A stretch of 8,296 bases of DNA. Source: JBDRDI01 sp043820875 (GTDB taxonomy: Bacteria > Patescibacteriota > Patescibacteriia > Patescibacteriales > UBA12075). This document shows positions 1-5,328 of the stretch, piece by piece (the first letter of the stretch is position 1; the number at the start of each line of letters is the position of its first letter). The stretch spans positions 1 through 8,296 of the forward strand of contig JBDRDI010000043.1 in the NCBI GenBank assembly GCA_043820875.1. The letters are read 5' to 3'. Below the pieces are notes generated by a model. It was not told the origin of the DNA, searched no databases, and was given only the letters and a program-made list of their open reading frames with translations. Position numbers and translations under genes: made by a program.

Positions 1-63
1 ATAAATATATTATATATTATTAATAACAATTTGGCAAGAGAAAAAGAAAGCGGTTTCCCAAAT

Positions 64-123
64 AAAAAAGAGGCCCAGGCGGGCTCCGTTTTAATATAAT
101 TTACTGAGCCTTTCCTGAGCCTC
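64..123 (-). terminator. Strong intrinsic terminator (minus strand)
   Basis: On the minus strand GAGGCTCAGG (123-114) pairs with CCTGGGCCTC (79-70) over 10 bp with one G-U wobble. Inside it GGCTC (110-106) pairs with GAGCC (86-82). Six T residues (69-64) follow at once. The wobble becomes an A-C mismatch on the plus strand, so the structure favours a minus-strand transcript. Confidence 0.7.
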
Positions 124-205
124 ACCCCTAAAAGTCATTCTTTAATTTCCTTCGGGGTTTGGCCTTTTGCATCGACTTTACAAAAAGTTTATTTTACCTA
201 TCGTG

Positions 206-257
206 TGGCAATCCTTGATTTTGATTGTTCTATTTATCAAGGTCTGCCATTTTTTTT
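206..257 (+). terminator. Hairpin plus T-run, possible plus-strand terminator
   Basis: TGGCA (206-210) pairs with TGCCA (245-249), and CCTTGAT (213-219) with ATCAAGG (236-242), around a 2x2 internal loop and a 16-nt loop. Eight T residues follow at 250-257. It reads as an intrinsic terminator for a plus-strand transcript entering from the left. The same stem also forms on the minus strand, where it would be an internal hairpin of the candidate RNA, so the direction is uncertain. Confidence 0.4.
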
Positions 258-381
258 GTTTTTGTTTTTTGGCTATGTCGATTTCTAGCCTAACGATGTA
301 GTAAAATAATGTTTATTTTTGCTTTACCAGTTAGTAAAGCGCTAAAATGTGCTTTTGATACTTTTTATGGTATCTAATTTA

Positions 382-410
382 ATAATACCGTATAAAATAA
401 ATTGCGTCAA
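382..410 (-). promoter_or_regulatory. Sigma70-type promoter of the candidate RNA
   Basis: Read on the minus strand there is TTGACG, a 17-base spacer and TATTAT, one mismatch from consensus in each hexamer and with ideal spacing. Transcription would start near 375 and run toward the terminator at 64-123. No ORF follows, so it probably drives an RNA or a leader. Confidence 0.55.
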
Positions 411-468
411 TTACTTATAGCAAAAATGTTTTGTTAAAGATTAGCGAAAAATAATTTTTAATATTTTC

Positions 469-590
469 TTATCAACAGTTTTTTACATTTAAGTCCACAG
501 TTTTGTAGACTTAACTTGCATACTTATCCACATTATCCACAGTTTTTCAACCGTAAATCCAACTTTAAGTCCACAACAACGTAGACTTAA
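469..590. other. DnaA-box cluster, possible replication-origin fragment
   Basis: Two perfect TTATCCACA boxes lie head to tail with no gap (524-532, 533-541), and a one-mismatch box TTATCAACA is at 469-477. They sit in AT-rich non-coding DNA and are flanked on both sides by copies of a hyphenated palindrome. Paired consensus boxes in an intergenic region are typical of oriC or of DnaA-regulated sites. No dnaA, dnaN or rpmH gene is in view, so origin function is an inference. Confidence 0.4.
489..590. repeat. Two copies of a 26-bp hyphenated palindrome
   Basis: Copy 1 (489-514) and copy 2 (565-590) both have arms TTAAGTC and GACTTAA exactly 12 bases apart. In copy 1 the arms extend to 11 bases with one mismatch (TTAAGTCCACA against TTAAGTCTACA). 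The copies differ only in the spacer and bracket the paired DnaA boxes. Conserved arms with a variable centre suggest a dimeric protein-binding site; the protein is unknown. Confidence 0.6.
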
Positions 591-613
591 ATCTCAACAA
601 TATTATTCAAACA

Positions 614-645
614 AACTTTAGACTTTCAACTTTAGACTTTAGACT
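614..645. repeat. Short tandem repeat AACTTTAGACTTT
   Basis: The 13-mer AACTTTAGACTTT occurs at 614-626 and 628-640 (period 14), and a partial third unit TTTAGACT overlaps at 638-645. It lies just beyond the 3' end of the tRNA gene. Its TAGACTT core also occurs in the palindromes at 489-590, so all may belong to one set of sites. Confidence 0.55.
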
Positions 646-651
646 CGTGTG

Positions 652-724
652 AGGTCTGGGTGGGATTCGAACCCACGAATAACGGTTTTGCAAACCGTTG
701 CCTTAGCCACTTGGCCACCAGACC
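652..724 (-). tRNA. tRNA-Cys (anticodon GCA)
   Basis: The minus strand folds into a full cloverleaf. The acceptor stem GGTCTGG/CCAGACC has seven perfect pairs (724-718 with 659-653). A short D stem GCC/GGC follows, then the anticodon stem ACGGT/ACCGT with loop TTGCAAA holding GCA at 691-689. The T arm is GTGGG-TTCGAAT-CCCAC. The base after the acceptor stem (652) is U on the tRNA strand, matching the U73 discriminator that CysRS recognises. CCA is not encoded, so it must be added after transcription. I see no terminator directly downstream. Confidence 0.96.
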
Positions 725-744
725 ATTTTTGAACAACTACCTTC

Positions 745-773
745 ATATTATCAAACATTTCACTTCAATACAA
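745..773 (-). promoter_or_regulatory. Likely promoter of tRNA-Cys
   Basis: On the minus strand TTGTAT, a 17-base spacer and TAATAT precede the tRNA, with a predicted start about 14 bases before its mature 5' end. The hexamers are imperfect, but position and spacing fit. Confidence 0.4.
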
Positions 774-794
774 GAATACGTCCTACATACATAC

Positions 795-829
795 AAAAAA
801 GCCCAAATTTACAAACTCTGGGCCTTTTT
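795..829. terminator. Terminator of the 3D-domain gene (bidirectional shape)
   Basis: GCCCA (801-805) pairs with TGGGC (819-823). A-run and T-run flanks (795-800, 825-829) lengthen the stem, and a T-run follows on either strand. It lies 26 bases after the stop codon of the minus-strand gene ending at 856, its likely client, and separates that gene from the tRNA. Confidence 0.65.
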
Positions 830-855
830 GATCGGTTTATGTTTATTTATACCTA

Positions 856-1449
856 TTATTCCAATATTTCAACTTTAGCCCTTTTAACTCCAAAATTTTT
901 GGCATCAGAGCCTTTTTTCATCCAAACATCCATTCTGTAATCGCCATAACGTTTATTCATTCTATCTCTAACAATAAAAACCCTATCTCCAAACAATTCC
1001 GGTATTCTTAATTTTGTGCCAAAAGGCAAATAATTGGCCGCAATTGTGTCTTCTATATTATGTTCACAAACATTAAACCCATTAGCCGTAATACAAGGAG
1101 AATCATCACATTGCCAAACATCGGAATTATAAGCTGTTAAAACCGCTGAATCTATTCTTTTTATCTTTCTATCCTGGTTTATTGGCAAGGAATTTGCAAA
1201 ACCATTGTTTCCTAAGAAAATAAGCCCAAAGCTATTTTCTGCCATTTGACCATCTTCAGCCAATGCCGGATGGCAAGGGAATAAAACAATAAAGTCAAGA
1301 ATAAATACCACTATGGCTACTGACAGAACCTTTTTGGCTAAAATTAAAGAATTAAATTGCATTTTATAGTTCTTTACAATTTCCGCCATTAAAGACATGC
1401 TCAGTATCTTTTCTTTAATCTTGGGTAAATTTAATAAAAATATAATCAT
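856..1449 (-). CDS. Secreted 3D-domain (double-psi barrel-like) cell-wall protein
   Basis: The C-terminal half (about residues 100-197) matches the 3D domain found in MltA/YuiC-type peptidoglycan-acting proteins, in the form common in Patescibacteria: VLTAYNSD, DDSPCITANG, NYLPFGTKLRIPELFGDRVFIVRDRMN and RMDVWM, then an A-x-x-FGV tail. Candidate active-site aspartates are D115/D116, D162 and D174. A hydrophobic stretch (about 41-58) ending at PALAED looks like a signal peptide, placing the domain outside the membrane. The probable role is peptidoglycan cleavage or remodelling. The start is uncertain. ATG at 1449 gives 197 residues with a long polar N-terminus; ATGs at 1398 and 1362 are in frame, and 1362 gives the most normal signal peptide. 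No start has a good ribosome-binding site. The gene stands alone, with its own promoter (1513-1541) and terminator (795-829). Confidence 0.85.
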   Translation of the reverse strand: MIIFLLNLPKIKEKILSMSLMAEIVKNYKMQFNSLILAKKVLSVAIVVFILDFIVLFPCHPALAEDGQMAENSFGLIFLGNNGFANSLPINQDRKIKRIDSAVLTAYNSDVWQCDDSPCITANGFNVCEHNIEDTIAANYLPFGTKLRIPELFGDRVFIVRDRMNKRYGDYRMDVWMKKGSDAKNFGVKRAKVEILE

Positions 1450-1512
1450 ATTTGCTTGTTTATTTCTTTAATTAAAAAACCCCGTATCATACAATACAAA
1501 GGTTAATTTCTT

Positions 1513-1541
1513 ATAATAGCATATTTTTAAAATCTTGTCAA
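1513..1541 (-). promoter_or_regulatory. Promoter of the 3D-domain gene
   Basis: Minus-strand TTGACA, 17-base spacer, TATTAT. The predicted transcription start near 1506 leaves a leader of about 57 bases to the 1449 ATG. The 29-bp block matches the divergent plus-strand promoter at 1575-1603 at 26 positions. Confidence 0.75.
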
Positions 1542-1566
1542 CCATCTTATCATGCCAAATATTTCA

Positions 1567-1580
1567 TGTCAAGCTTGACA
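1567..1580. promoter_or_regulatory. 14-bp palindrome over the -35 box, possible operator
   Basis: TGTCAAGCTTGACA is a perfect palindrome whose right half is the -35 hexamer of the transglycosylase promoter. A repressor or sigma-competing factor could bind here. It may also be coincidental, because it arises from a second TGTCAA next to the -35 box. Confidence 0.35.
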
Positions 1581-1603
1581 AGTTTTTAAAAGTGTGCTAT
1601 TAT
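1575..1603 (+). promoter_or_regulatory. Promoter of the lytic transglycosylase gene
   Basis: Plus-strand TTGACA (1575-1580), 17-base spacer, TATTAT (1598-1603). The predicted start near 1610 gives a leader of about 39 bases carrying a strong ribosome-binding site. It is the mirror partner of the 1513-1541 promoter. Confidence 0.8.
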
Positions 1604-1648
1604 GATATTATAAATTTGAACATTACAACAAAAAACGAAGGAGGAGAC

Positions 1649-2209
1649 ATGAAAGCTTTATTGGTAGGCGTGGCCATTTTTGCTGGCCTATACTCAATAA
1701 ACCGATCTCCTTCTGAGGTAACGGGGGGAGACATATATTACGGCGGCGCGCTAAAAAGTGCACCGCAGAACACGGGGAATGTTGTTCAGATAACCGGGCA
1801 ACGTTTAATTTCCGGTGGTCAGCAAAGCTGGCCAACCAATGGACAATCCTTCGCTGACAAGGAAATACCCACGAAGTACGATGAGTATTTTAGAGAAGCA
1901 GCGGAGATGTATCCGCTGGAAGGACAGGATACATTCAGCGTTCTACGTGGCGTAGCCATGGTAGAGAGCCGAATGAATCCAAACTCGGAAAACTTTTGCT
2001 GCAGTGGCGTAATGCAACTGCACAGACAGTACTTCGGTCGGATTATGGATCCGCGTGAAAACATTTTGCGCGGAGCAAAGTTTCTAAACTATTGCCACAA
2101 AAAAAGCGGTGGCAACATAAGAAGAACCTTGGATTGCTATAATCCTGGCGGAGAAAAAGCGTCTGGCTACATAAGCAACGTGAGCGCTTACGTAGAAGCC
2201 CAACAATAA
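1649..2209 (+). CDS. Secreted SLT-type lytic transglycosylase
   Basis: The 186-residue protein starts with a hydrophobic segment (residues 3-16), a signal peptide or anchor, followed by a low-complexity linker to about residue 70. Residues 78-183 match the lysozyme-like SLT fold: GVAMVESRMNPNS with E106 the expected catalytic glutamate, SGVMQLHRQYFG in place of the usual GLMQLMP, DPRENILRGAKFL, and CYNPGG in place of AYNAG, then a final GYI-x-x-V helix. It should cleave the MurNAc-GlcNAc bond of peptidoglycan, as VirB1-like enzymes do to let envelope machines through the wall. The start is set by AAGGAGGAG (1638-1646) two bases before ATG; the upstream in-frame ATG at 1535 precedes the promoter. 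Cysteines 117, 118, 149 and 163 may form disulfides. The gene is visibly richer in G+C than most of its surroundings. Confidence 0.9.
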   Translation: MKALLVGVAIFAGLYSINRSPSEVTGGDIYYGGALKSAPQNTGNVVQITGQRLISGGQQSWPTNGQSFADKEIPTKYDEYFREAAEMYPLEGQDTFSVLRGVAMVESRMNPNSENFCCSGVMQLHRQYFGRIMDPRENILRGAKFLNYCHKKSGGNIRRTLDCYNPGGEKASGYISNVSAYVEAQQ

Positions 2210-2233
2210 GCTCACGATCAACCCTTCACCAAG

Positions 2234-2277
2234 GCCGCGCAAGTCAAATAAGACAAACGCGGCTTTTTTCTTTTTTT
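2234..2277 (+). terminator. Terminator of the lytic transglycosylase gene
   Basis: GCCGCG (2234-2239) pairs with CGCGGC (2258-2263) around an 18-nt loop, followed by T6-C-T7 (2264-2277). It starts 25 bases after the stop codon. The stem sequence resembles that of the terminator at 3073-3110. Confidence 0.85.
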
Positions 2278-2337
2278 GACAAAAAATCTTTTATTTTGCT
2301 TTAAAATTAAATTAAAAAATATTATTTCAGCGCACCC

Positions 2338-2366
2338 TTGACAGAATATTAAAATAGTGATATAAT
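2338..2366 (+). promoter_or_regulatory. Perfect-consensus sigma70 promoter
   Basis: TTGACA (2338-2343), 17-base spacer, TATAAT (2361-2366), exact consensus in both hexamers. The start near 2373 gives a leader of about 60 bases to the ATG at 2433. Strong constitutive expression of the secreted protein is expected. Confidence 0.85.
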
Positions 2367-2432
2367 ACTTTTGCATTCAATTTCTGTTCGTTTACATACA
2401 ACTACAGCACACATGTGTGCAAGGAGAGAAAA

Positions 2433-3044
2433 ATGAAGAAAATTATAATCTTTTTTTTGGAAATCATCGTGATGGCTGCCCTTTTTGTCGGAATCGCCTG
2501 GGCAGCTACCGGCTGTTTCAACGATCGGGTTGGCATCAGCGGTACCGCTCCCATCAGCAGTAAGGTGGACGGAGCGCACAAGATGACTTTCGGTGGACAT
2601 GTCCGTGGTGGAACAGCTGGACTGCTGATTGGGACGCCCGAGCAAAAAGCAAGGGCCAAAAAAATCGAGGCCGAGGCGGAGCTCATGAAGAGTTGCGCCA
2701 ATAATTCCGCACAAGCAATGTGCGGAAAAGTAGCTGAGAAGGTGGAAGAAGAGAAGAGCAGATGTAAATACAAAGTCTGCTTTTACAACGAGTCAGAGTC
2801 CGAGAGCTTGAGGCTTCTGATTCCCGTCTCCGATAATCCCGATGTCACGCTGGCAAAAGGAAGCGGAGGCGGAGCAACGGCTTGTCTGCCGGAAGCGCGC
2901 TTCGGATTCACCATCATCTACGATGAAAACGACGAATCTCGAATTGGAGAGGCCTCTCTCCGCCACATAAGCGGTAAAACGTTGTATAGCGGATTACCGT
3001 ATTGCACGGATGAAACCGTGCAAGAAATATTCGCGGTTCAATAA
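2433..3044 (+). CDS. Secreted cysteine-containing protein of unknown function
   Basis: I do not recognise this 203-residue protein. The N-terminus is a clear signal peptide (MKK, hydrophobic 4-22, likely cleavage after AWA near 23-24). The mature part has seven cysteines (28, 88, 97, 111, 116, 151, 191). A charged, probably helical or coiled-coil stretch lies at 68-110, a Ser/Glu-rich turn at 120-125, a Gly-rich loop at 143-149 and a strand-like FGFTIIYDEND segment at 158-167. Export and cysteines suggest a disulfide-stabilised extracellular or surface protein. The ATG at 2433 is chosen because GGAG (2423-2426) precedes it by six bases; a GTG at 2415 in the same frame would begin before that site. 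The gene is monocistronic, between a consensus promoter and a shared convergent terminator, and is richer in G+C than the pilin operon. Confidence 0.8.
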   Translation: MKKIIIFFLEIIVMAALFVGIAWAATGCFNDRVGISGTAPISSKVDGAHKMTFGGHVRGGTAGLLIGTPEQKARAKKIEAEAELMKSCANNSAQAMCGKVAEKVEEEKSRCKYKVCFYNESESESLRLLIPVSDNPDVTLAKGSGGGATACLPEARFGFTIIYDENDESRIGEASLRHISGKTLYSGLPYCTDETVQEIFAVQ

Positions 3045-3072
3045 TGTTCATTCCGGCGCTTCTCGCCAAAAC

Positions 3073-3110
3073 AAAAGCCGCGGATTGGTTCAACCAACCC
3101 GCGGCTTTTT
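3073..3110. terminator. Bidirectional terminator between convergent transcripts
   Basis: AAAAGCCGCGG (3073-3083) pairs with CCGCGGCTTTT (3099-3109). Past one mismatch, TTGG (3085-3088) pairs with CCAA (3094-3097) around a 5-nt loop. T5 follows on the plus strand and T4 on the minus strand. It ends the secreted-protein gene (stop at 3044) and the pilin operon (last stop at 3127) from opposite sides. Confidence 0.85.
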
Positions 3111-3126
3111 CTATTTTGAGAATATA

Positions 3127-3564
3127 TTATATAACAACCGGACCACTGGTCGTTCCTCTTTGTCCTCCGGGCAATTGTTTGAACACAAACGAAGTAATGG
3201 CGTATGAACAAGCGATAATCAAAAATCCAATCACTGCTTTTTGAATAATACCTTTTGCTTTTTTCAATTGGTCTTCGTTGCCTCCGGCTGTCATCCATAA
3301 AAATCCGGCGTAAATAATAAGCGCCAAAAATATTGTGCCCAAAAGAGCCAAGAAGGCTTGGACAACAACGTAAACCACATCCATAACAGTAGCATCAAAG
3401 CTGAAACCGGCTGACCAAGCAAACTTTCCGGCTTGCGAAGTCTGCTCTTCTGGAGTAATCGCCTTTGTAATATCATCATTCAACAACTTAGCGCTGACTA
3501 AACCAGCGCTCGCAAAAGACAAAATCGCTGTGATGATTATAATCTTGAAATAATATTTTTTCAT
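3127..3564 (-). CDS. T4SS pilin-like (VirB2/TrbC-type) protein, paralog 8 of 8
   Basis: The last gene of the pilin series encodes 145 residues. A signal peptide (1-25, cleavage near LVSA-K) is followed by a polar stretch to about 55, a membrane helix (about 62-86), the motif AGFLWMTAGGNED (86-98), a basic turn KKAKG and a second helix (about 107-128). The C-terminal tail QLPGGQRGTTSGPVVI is longer and more Gly-rich than in most siblings. The architecture fits small pilin subunits of type IV secretion-like systems, inserted in the inner membrane and possibly polymerised. The start at 3564 is chosen because it begins the signal peptide; an in-frame ATG at 3648 would overlap the upstream paralog. 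No Shine-Dalgarno sequence is present. The next gene upstream ends 19 bases away. This paralog is among the more divergent, lacking the LDKTA...GY element before the first mature helix. Confidence 0.88.
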   Translation of the reverse strand: MKKYYFKIIIITAILSFASAGLVSAKLLNDDITKAITPEEQTSQAGKFAWSAGFSFDATVMDVVYVVVQAFLALLGTIFLALIIYAGFLWMTAGGNEDQLKKAKGIIQKAVIGFLIIACSYAITSFVFKQLPGGQRGTTSGPVVI

Positions 3565-3583
3565 ATTTAAAATATATAAATAA

Positions 3584-3991
3584 TTAAGCGCTATTAAGCA
3601 CGGCAAAGACAAATCTATATATTGCGTATGACCCTGCCACCAAAACAAGGCCGATTATCGCGCGCCGAATTGTTTTTTGCGCGCTTTCCACTTTACTTTC
3701 ATCGCCCTGCGCGGTCATCCAATGGTAGCCACCAATAAGCATAAGGATAAGAAAAATAACTCCCAAAAGCACCATAAATCCCGATGCGGCCAGACCGGCA
3801 ACTTCTGACAGGCTGTTTTCGTCCACTGCTCCGTACGGTCCGCTGTCTTCTGCCACGATCTTTAATCTGCTCAACGGATTGTTTTCGTTCGCAAACGGAT
3901 CTATTGTTTCTTGCGCAAAAACAAAATACGGAAATATTAAAACGAAAATTATCGCGAATAAAATTAATAAATTTTTAATGGTTTTATTCAT
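3584..3991 (-). CDS. T4SS pilin-like (VirB2/TrbC-type) protein, paralog 7 of 8
   Basis: This 135-residue protein has a signal peptide (1-26, cleavage near FVFA-Q), an acidic polar region with a GPYGA element (about 27-62), a membrane helix (about 66-89), the motif GGYHWMTAQGDES (87-99) and a second helix (about 108-131). It is the only paralog with GDES in place of GNE(Q/D), so the Asn is replaced by Asp. The linker between the helices (KVESAQKTIRR) keeps the basic character of the family. The leader before the ATG is purely A/T with no ribosome-binding site. Gaps to its neighbours are 42 bases upstream and 19 downstream, consistent with one operon. Confidence 0.9.
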   Translation of the reverse strand: MNKTIKNLLILFAIIFVLIFPYFVFAQETIDPFANENNPLSRLKIVAEDSGPYGAVDENSLSEVAGLAASGFMVLLGVIFLILMLIGGYHWMTAQGDESKVESAQKTIRRAIIGLVLVAGSYAIYRFVFAVLNSA

Positions 3992-4033
3992 AATATATAA
4001 ATAAATTATAAATTTAAAAAATTATTATCAACT

Positions 4034-4453
4034 TTAGTAGCCAAGCTGTTCGGGACCGGAAAAAAATCTGCTCAACACAAAATAACTGATGGCATATGAG
4101 CCGGCAACAATGGCTAAACCGATAATCGCGGAAGTTATCAAGCTTCTGGCTTTTTCTATTTGCTGTTCATTGCCATGAGCCGTCATCCACATATATCCGC
4201 CATAGATCATTAATATCAAAAATATTACTCCTAAAAACGAAACAAACGCGGTTAAAATTTTTCCAAGAAGCTCGTAAATTTGCGGTTCTCCGCTTTGTTC
4301 TGTATTATAGCCCATTTCTATGGCCGCTTTATCCAATAAATTTTTTTCTCCTCCAAAAGCATCTTGAAGATTCTCAGCCGCAACAGAGCCAACAAAAGAA
4401 AACAAAAACATAATAATTACAAAAATATTTAAATACTTTCTCAATCTCAACAT
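4034..4453 (-). CDS. T4SS pilin-like (VirB2/TrbC-type) protein, paralog 6 of 8
   Basis: This 139-residue protein has a signal peptide (1-26, cleavage near SVAA-E), then LLDKAAIEMGYNTE (39-52), which preserves the family's L-D-K-x-A...GY element. A helix (about 63-86), GGYMWMTAHGNEQ (85-97), IEKAR and a second helix (about 107-128) follow, ending in RFFSGPEQLGY. It is closest to paralog 5: both have NEQQIEKAR and a GxYAISYF second helix, and their DNA is visibly similar across this block. The start at 4453 is preferred over an in-frame ATG at 4492, which would add a non-signal segment and overlap paralog 5. No Shine-Dalgarno sequence is seen. Confidence 0.9.
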   Translation of the reverse strand: MLRLRKYLNIFVIIMFLFSFVGSVAAENLQDAFGGEKNLLDKAAIEMGYNTEQSGEPQIYELLGKILTAFVSFLGVIFLILMIYGGYMWMTAHGNEQQIEKARSLITSAIIGLAIVAGSYAISYFVLSRFFSGPEQLGY

Positions 4454-4479
4454 AAAAATATAATAAAAATTTATAATTA

Positions 4480-4905
4480 TTATTCTGCCCATGGATCAAT
4501 TATTTCCGATTGCGCTGGTTCGGATTTTGGAAAAAATTTTTCCACCGCGAAATAACTGATGGCATAAGCGCCCACGACTATAAACAATCCGACAATCGCG
4601 GCCTTGATAGAGTTTCGCGCTTTTTCAATTTGCTGTTCATTGTCGCTGGCCGTCATCCATAAATATCCGCCATAAATCAAAATAATCAAAAATATTGTAC
4701 CAACAAGAGCCAATGAACCATTAACTACTCCTCCCAAAAGTACGTTGATATCCCACTCTTCATATCCGCCATAGCCGGCCGAATCCGCTGAATGAAAACG
4801 GGCGTCTTTCAGTCCTTGAGCGAAAACTTCACTTTGAGCAAGAAAAAAAACAATAAAAATAACAGACGTGATGACTAGTTTTCTTCCGACGCTCTTATTA
4901 ATCAT
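4480..4905 (-). CDS. T4SS pilin-like (VirB2/TrbC-type) protein, paralog 5 of 8
   Basis: This 141-residue protein has a signal peptide (1-29, cleavage near EVFA-Q), a polar region with SADSAGYGGYEEWD (39-52), a helix (about 58-81), GGYLWMTASDNEQ (79-91) and IEKAR. A second helix (about 101-120) is followed by a charged tail ending SEIIDPWAE. In the conserved turn SDNEQ replaces GNEQ. It looks like a fairly recent duplicate of, or with, paralog 6. The gap to the upstream gene is only 6 bases. The leader is A/T with no Shine-Dalgarno sequence, so translation may depend on ribosomes leaving the preceding gene. Confidence 0.9.
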   Translation of the reverse strand: MINKSVGRKLVITSVIFIVFFLAQSEVFAQGLKDARFHSADSAGYGGYEEWDINVLLGGVVNGSLALVGTIFLIILIYGGYLWMTASDNEQQIEKARNSIKAAIVGLFIVVGAYAISYFAVEKFFPKSEPAQSEIIDPWAE

Positions 4906-4911
4906 AATATT

Positions 4912-5316
4912 TTAAAAAATTATATTTTCCGCCACAACTGTAATGGCGTAAGCGGCCGCCACAACGGCAAGACCCAATATTGAATTGGTAATGATTTTTT
5001 TCGCTTTTTCAACATCCTGCTCGTTGCCCGAGGCCTTCATCCAAATATACCCGCCCCAAACCATTAAAGCCAAAAAAATCACGCCCACTGAACTGATAAT
5101 TATTCTGATTACCTTTCCGATAGTGACATCAATACTGGAACTGTCCAAATCTTCATATCCGGCGCCCACTCTGGTGTCATTAATGCCGGTTAAAAATTTA
5201 TCTTGCGCGGTATTTTGAGAAAAAACTTTTTCCGCGCCACCGAATAAAACAAAAGCATTGGCAATAAAAAATATTACAAATAAAAATATTTTGGTTTTTA
5301 TATTCATGATTTTCAT
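4912..5316 (-). CDS. T4SS pilin-like (VirB2/TrbC-type) protein, paralog 4 of 8
   Basis: This 134-residue protein has a long signal peptide or N-terminal helix (about 8-28, possible cleavage near VFS-Q at 33-34), then GINDTRVGAGYEDLD (44-58), a helix (about 66-90), GGYIWMKASGNEQ (88-100), VEKAKK and a second helix (about 111-131), ending abruptly at NIIF. K93 replaces the usual Thr of WMTA, adding a charge at the membrane edge. Two ATGs lie nine bases apart (5316, 5307); the first is given, and neither has a Shine-Dalgarno sequence. Gaps of 12 bases upstream and 6 downstream place it firmly in the operon. Confidence 0.9.
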   Translation of the reverse strand: MKIMNIKTKIFLFVIFFIANAFVLFGGAEKVFSQNTAQDKFLTGINDTRVGAGYEDLDSSSIDVTIGKVIRIIISSVGVIFLALMVWGGYIWMKASGNEQDVEKAKKIITNSILGLAVVAAAYAITVVAENIIF

Positions 5317-5328
5317 AATTTTATTTAT

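Larger units (their letters stand above)
64..375 (-). ncRNA. Candidate structured non-coding RNA (~310 nt), unidentified
   Basis: No ORF of useful length lies here, yet the minus strand has a promoter (382-410), a strong intrinsic terminator (64-123) and a series of local hairpins in between. In transcript order these are GATAC/GTATC near the 5' end (357-374), GCTTTAC/GTAAAGC with a 6-nt loop (321-340), GGCTA/TAGCC (271-290), a two-part stem at 206-249, ACTTT/AAAGT with a 4-nt loop (175-188), and ACCCC/GGGGT enclosing AAAG/CTTT (124-158). I looked for tmRNA (T-arm, tag ORF), RNase P RNA (conserved P4 sequences) and SRP RNA landmarks and found none. It could be an unrecognised small RNA, or a leader RNA with a terminator controlling a gene beyond the left edge. 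The 5' end is inferred from the promoter only. Confidence 0.4.

Noticed and set aside
123..172. Small minus-strand ORF of 14 codons (MQKAKPRRKLKNDF) before the terminator, considered as a leader peptide
   Set aside because: There is no ribosome-binding site and no run of one regulatory codon, and a start this short arises often by chance.
64..375. tmRNA, RNase P RNA, SRP RNA or T-box leader
   Set aside because: No tRNA-like T arm or tag ORF, no conserved RNase P P4 sequences, no SRP Alu/S-domain motif and no T-box sequence could be found on the minus strand.
489..645. CRISPR array
   Set aside because: There are only two palindromic copies, 76 bases apart, plus short 13-base repeats; there is no regular repeat-spacer pattern and no cas gene.
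660..878. 72-residue plus-strand ORF
   Set aside because: It lies across the antisense of the tRNA-Cys gene and the following terminator, with no ribosome-binding site or recognisable protein features.
2349..2773. Two long minus-strand ORFs opposite the secreted-protein gene
   Set aside because: They overlap the promoter and 5' half of a gene with a consensus promoter, ribosome-binding site and signal peptide; no family features are seen in them.
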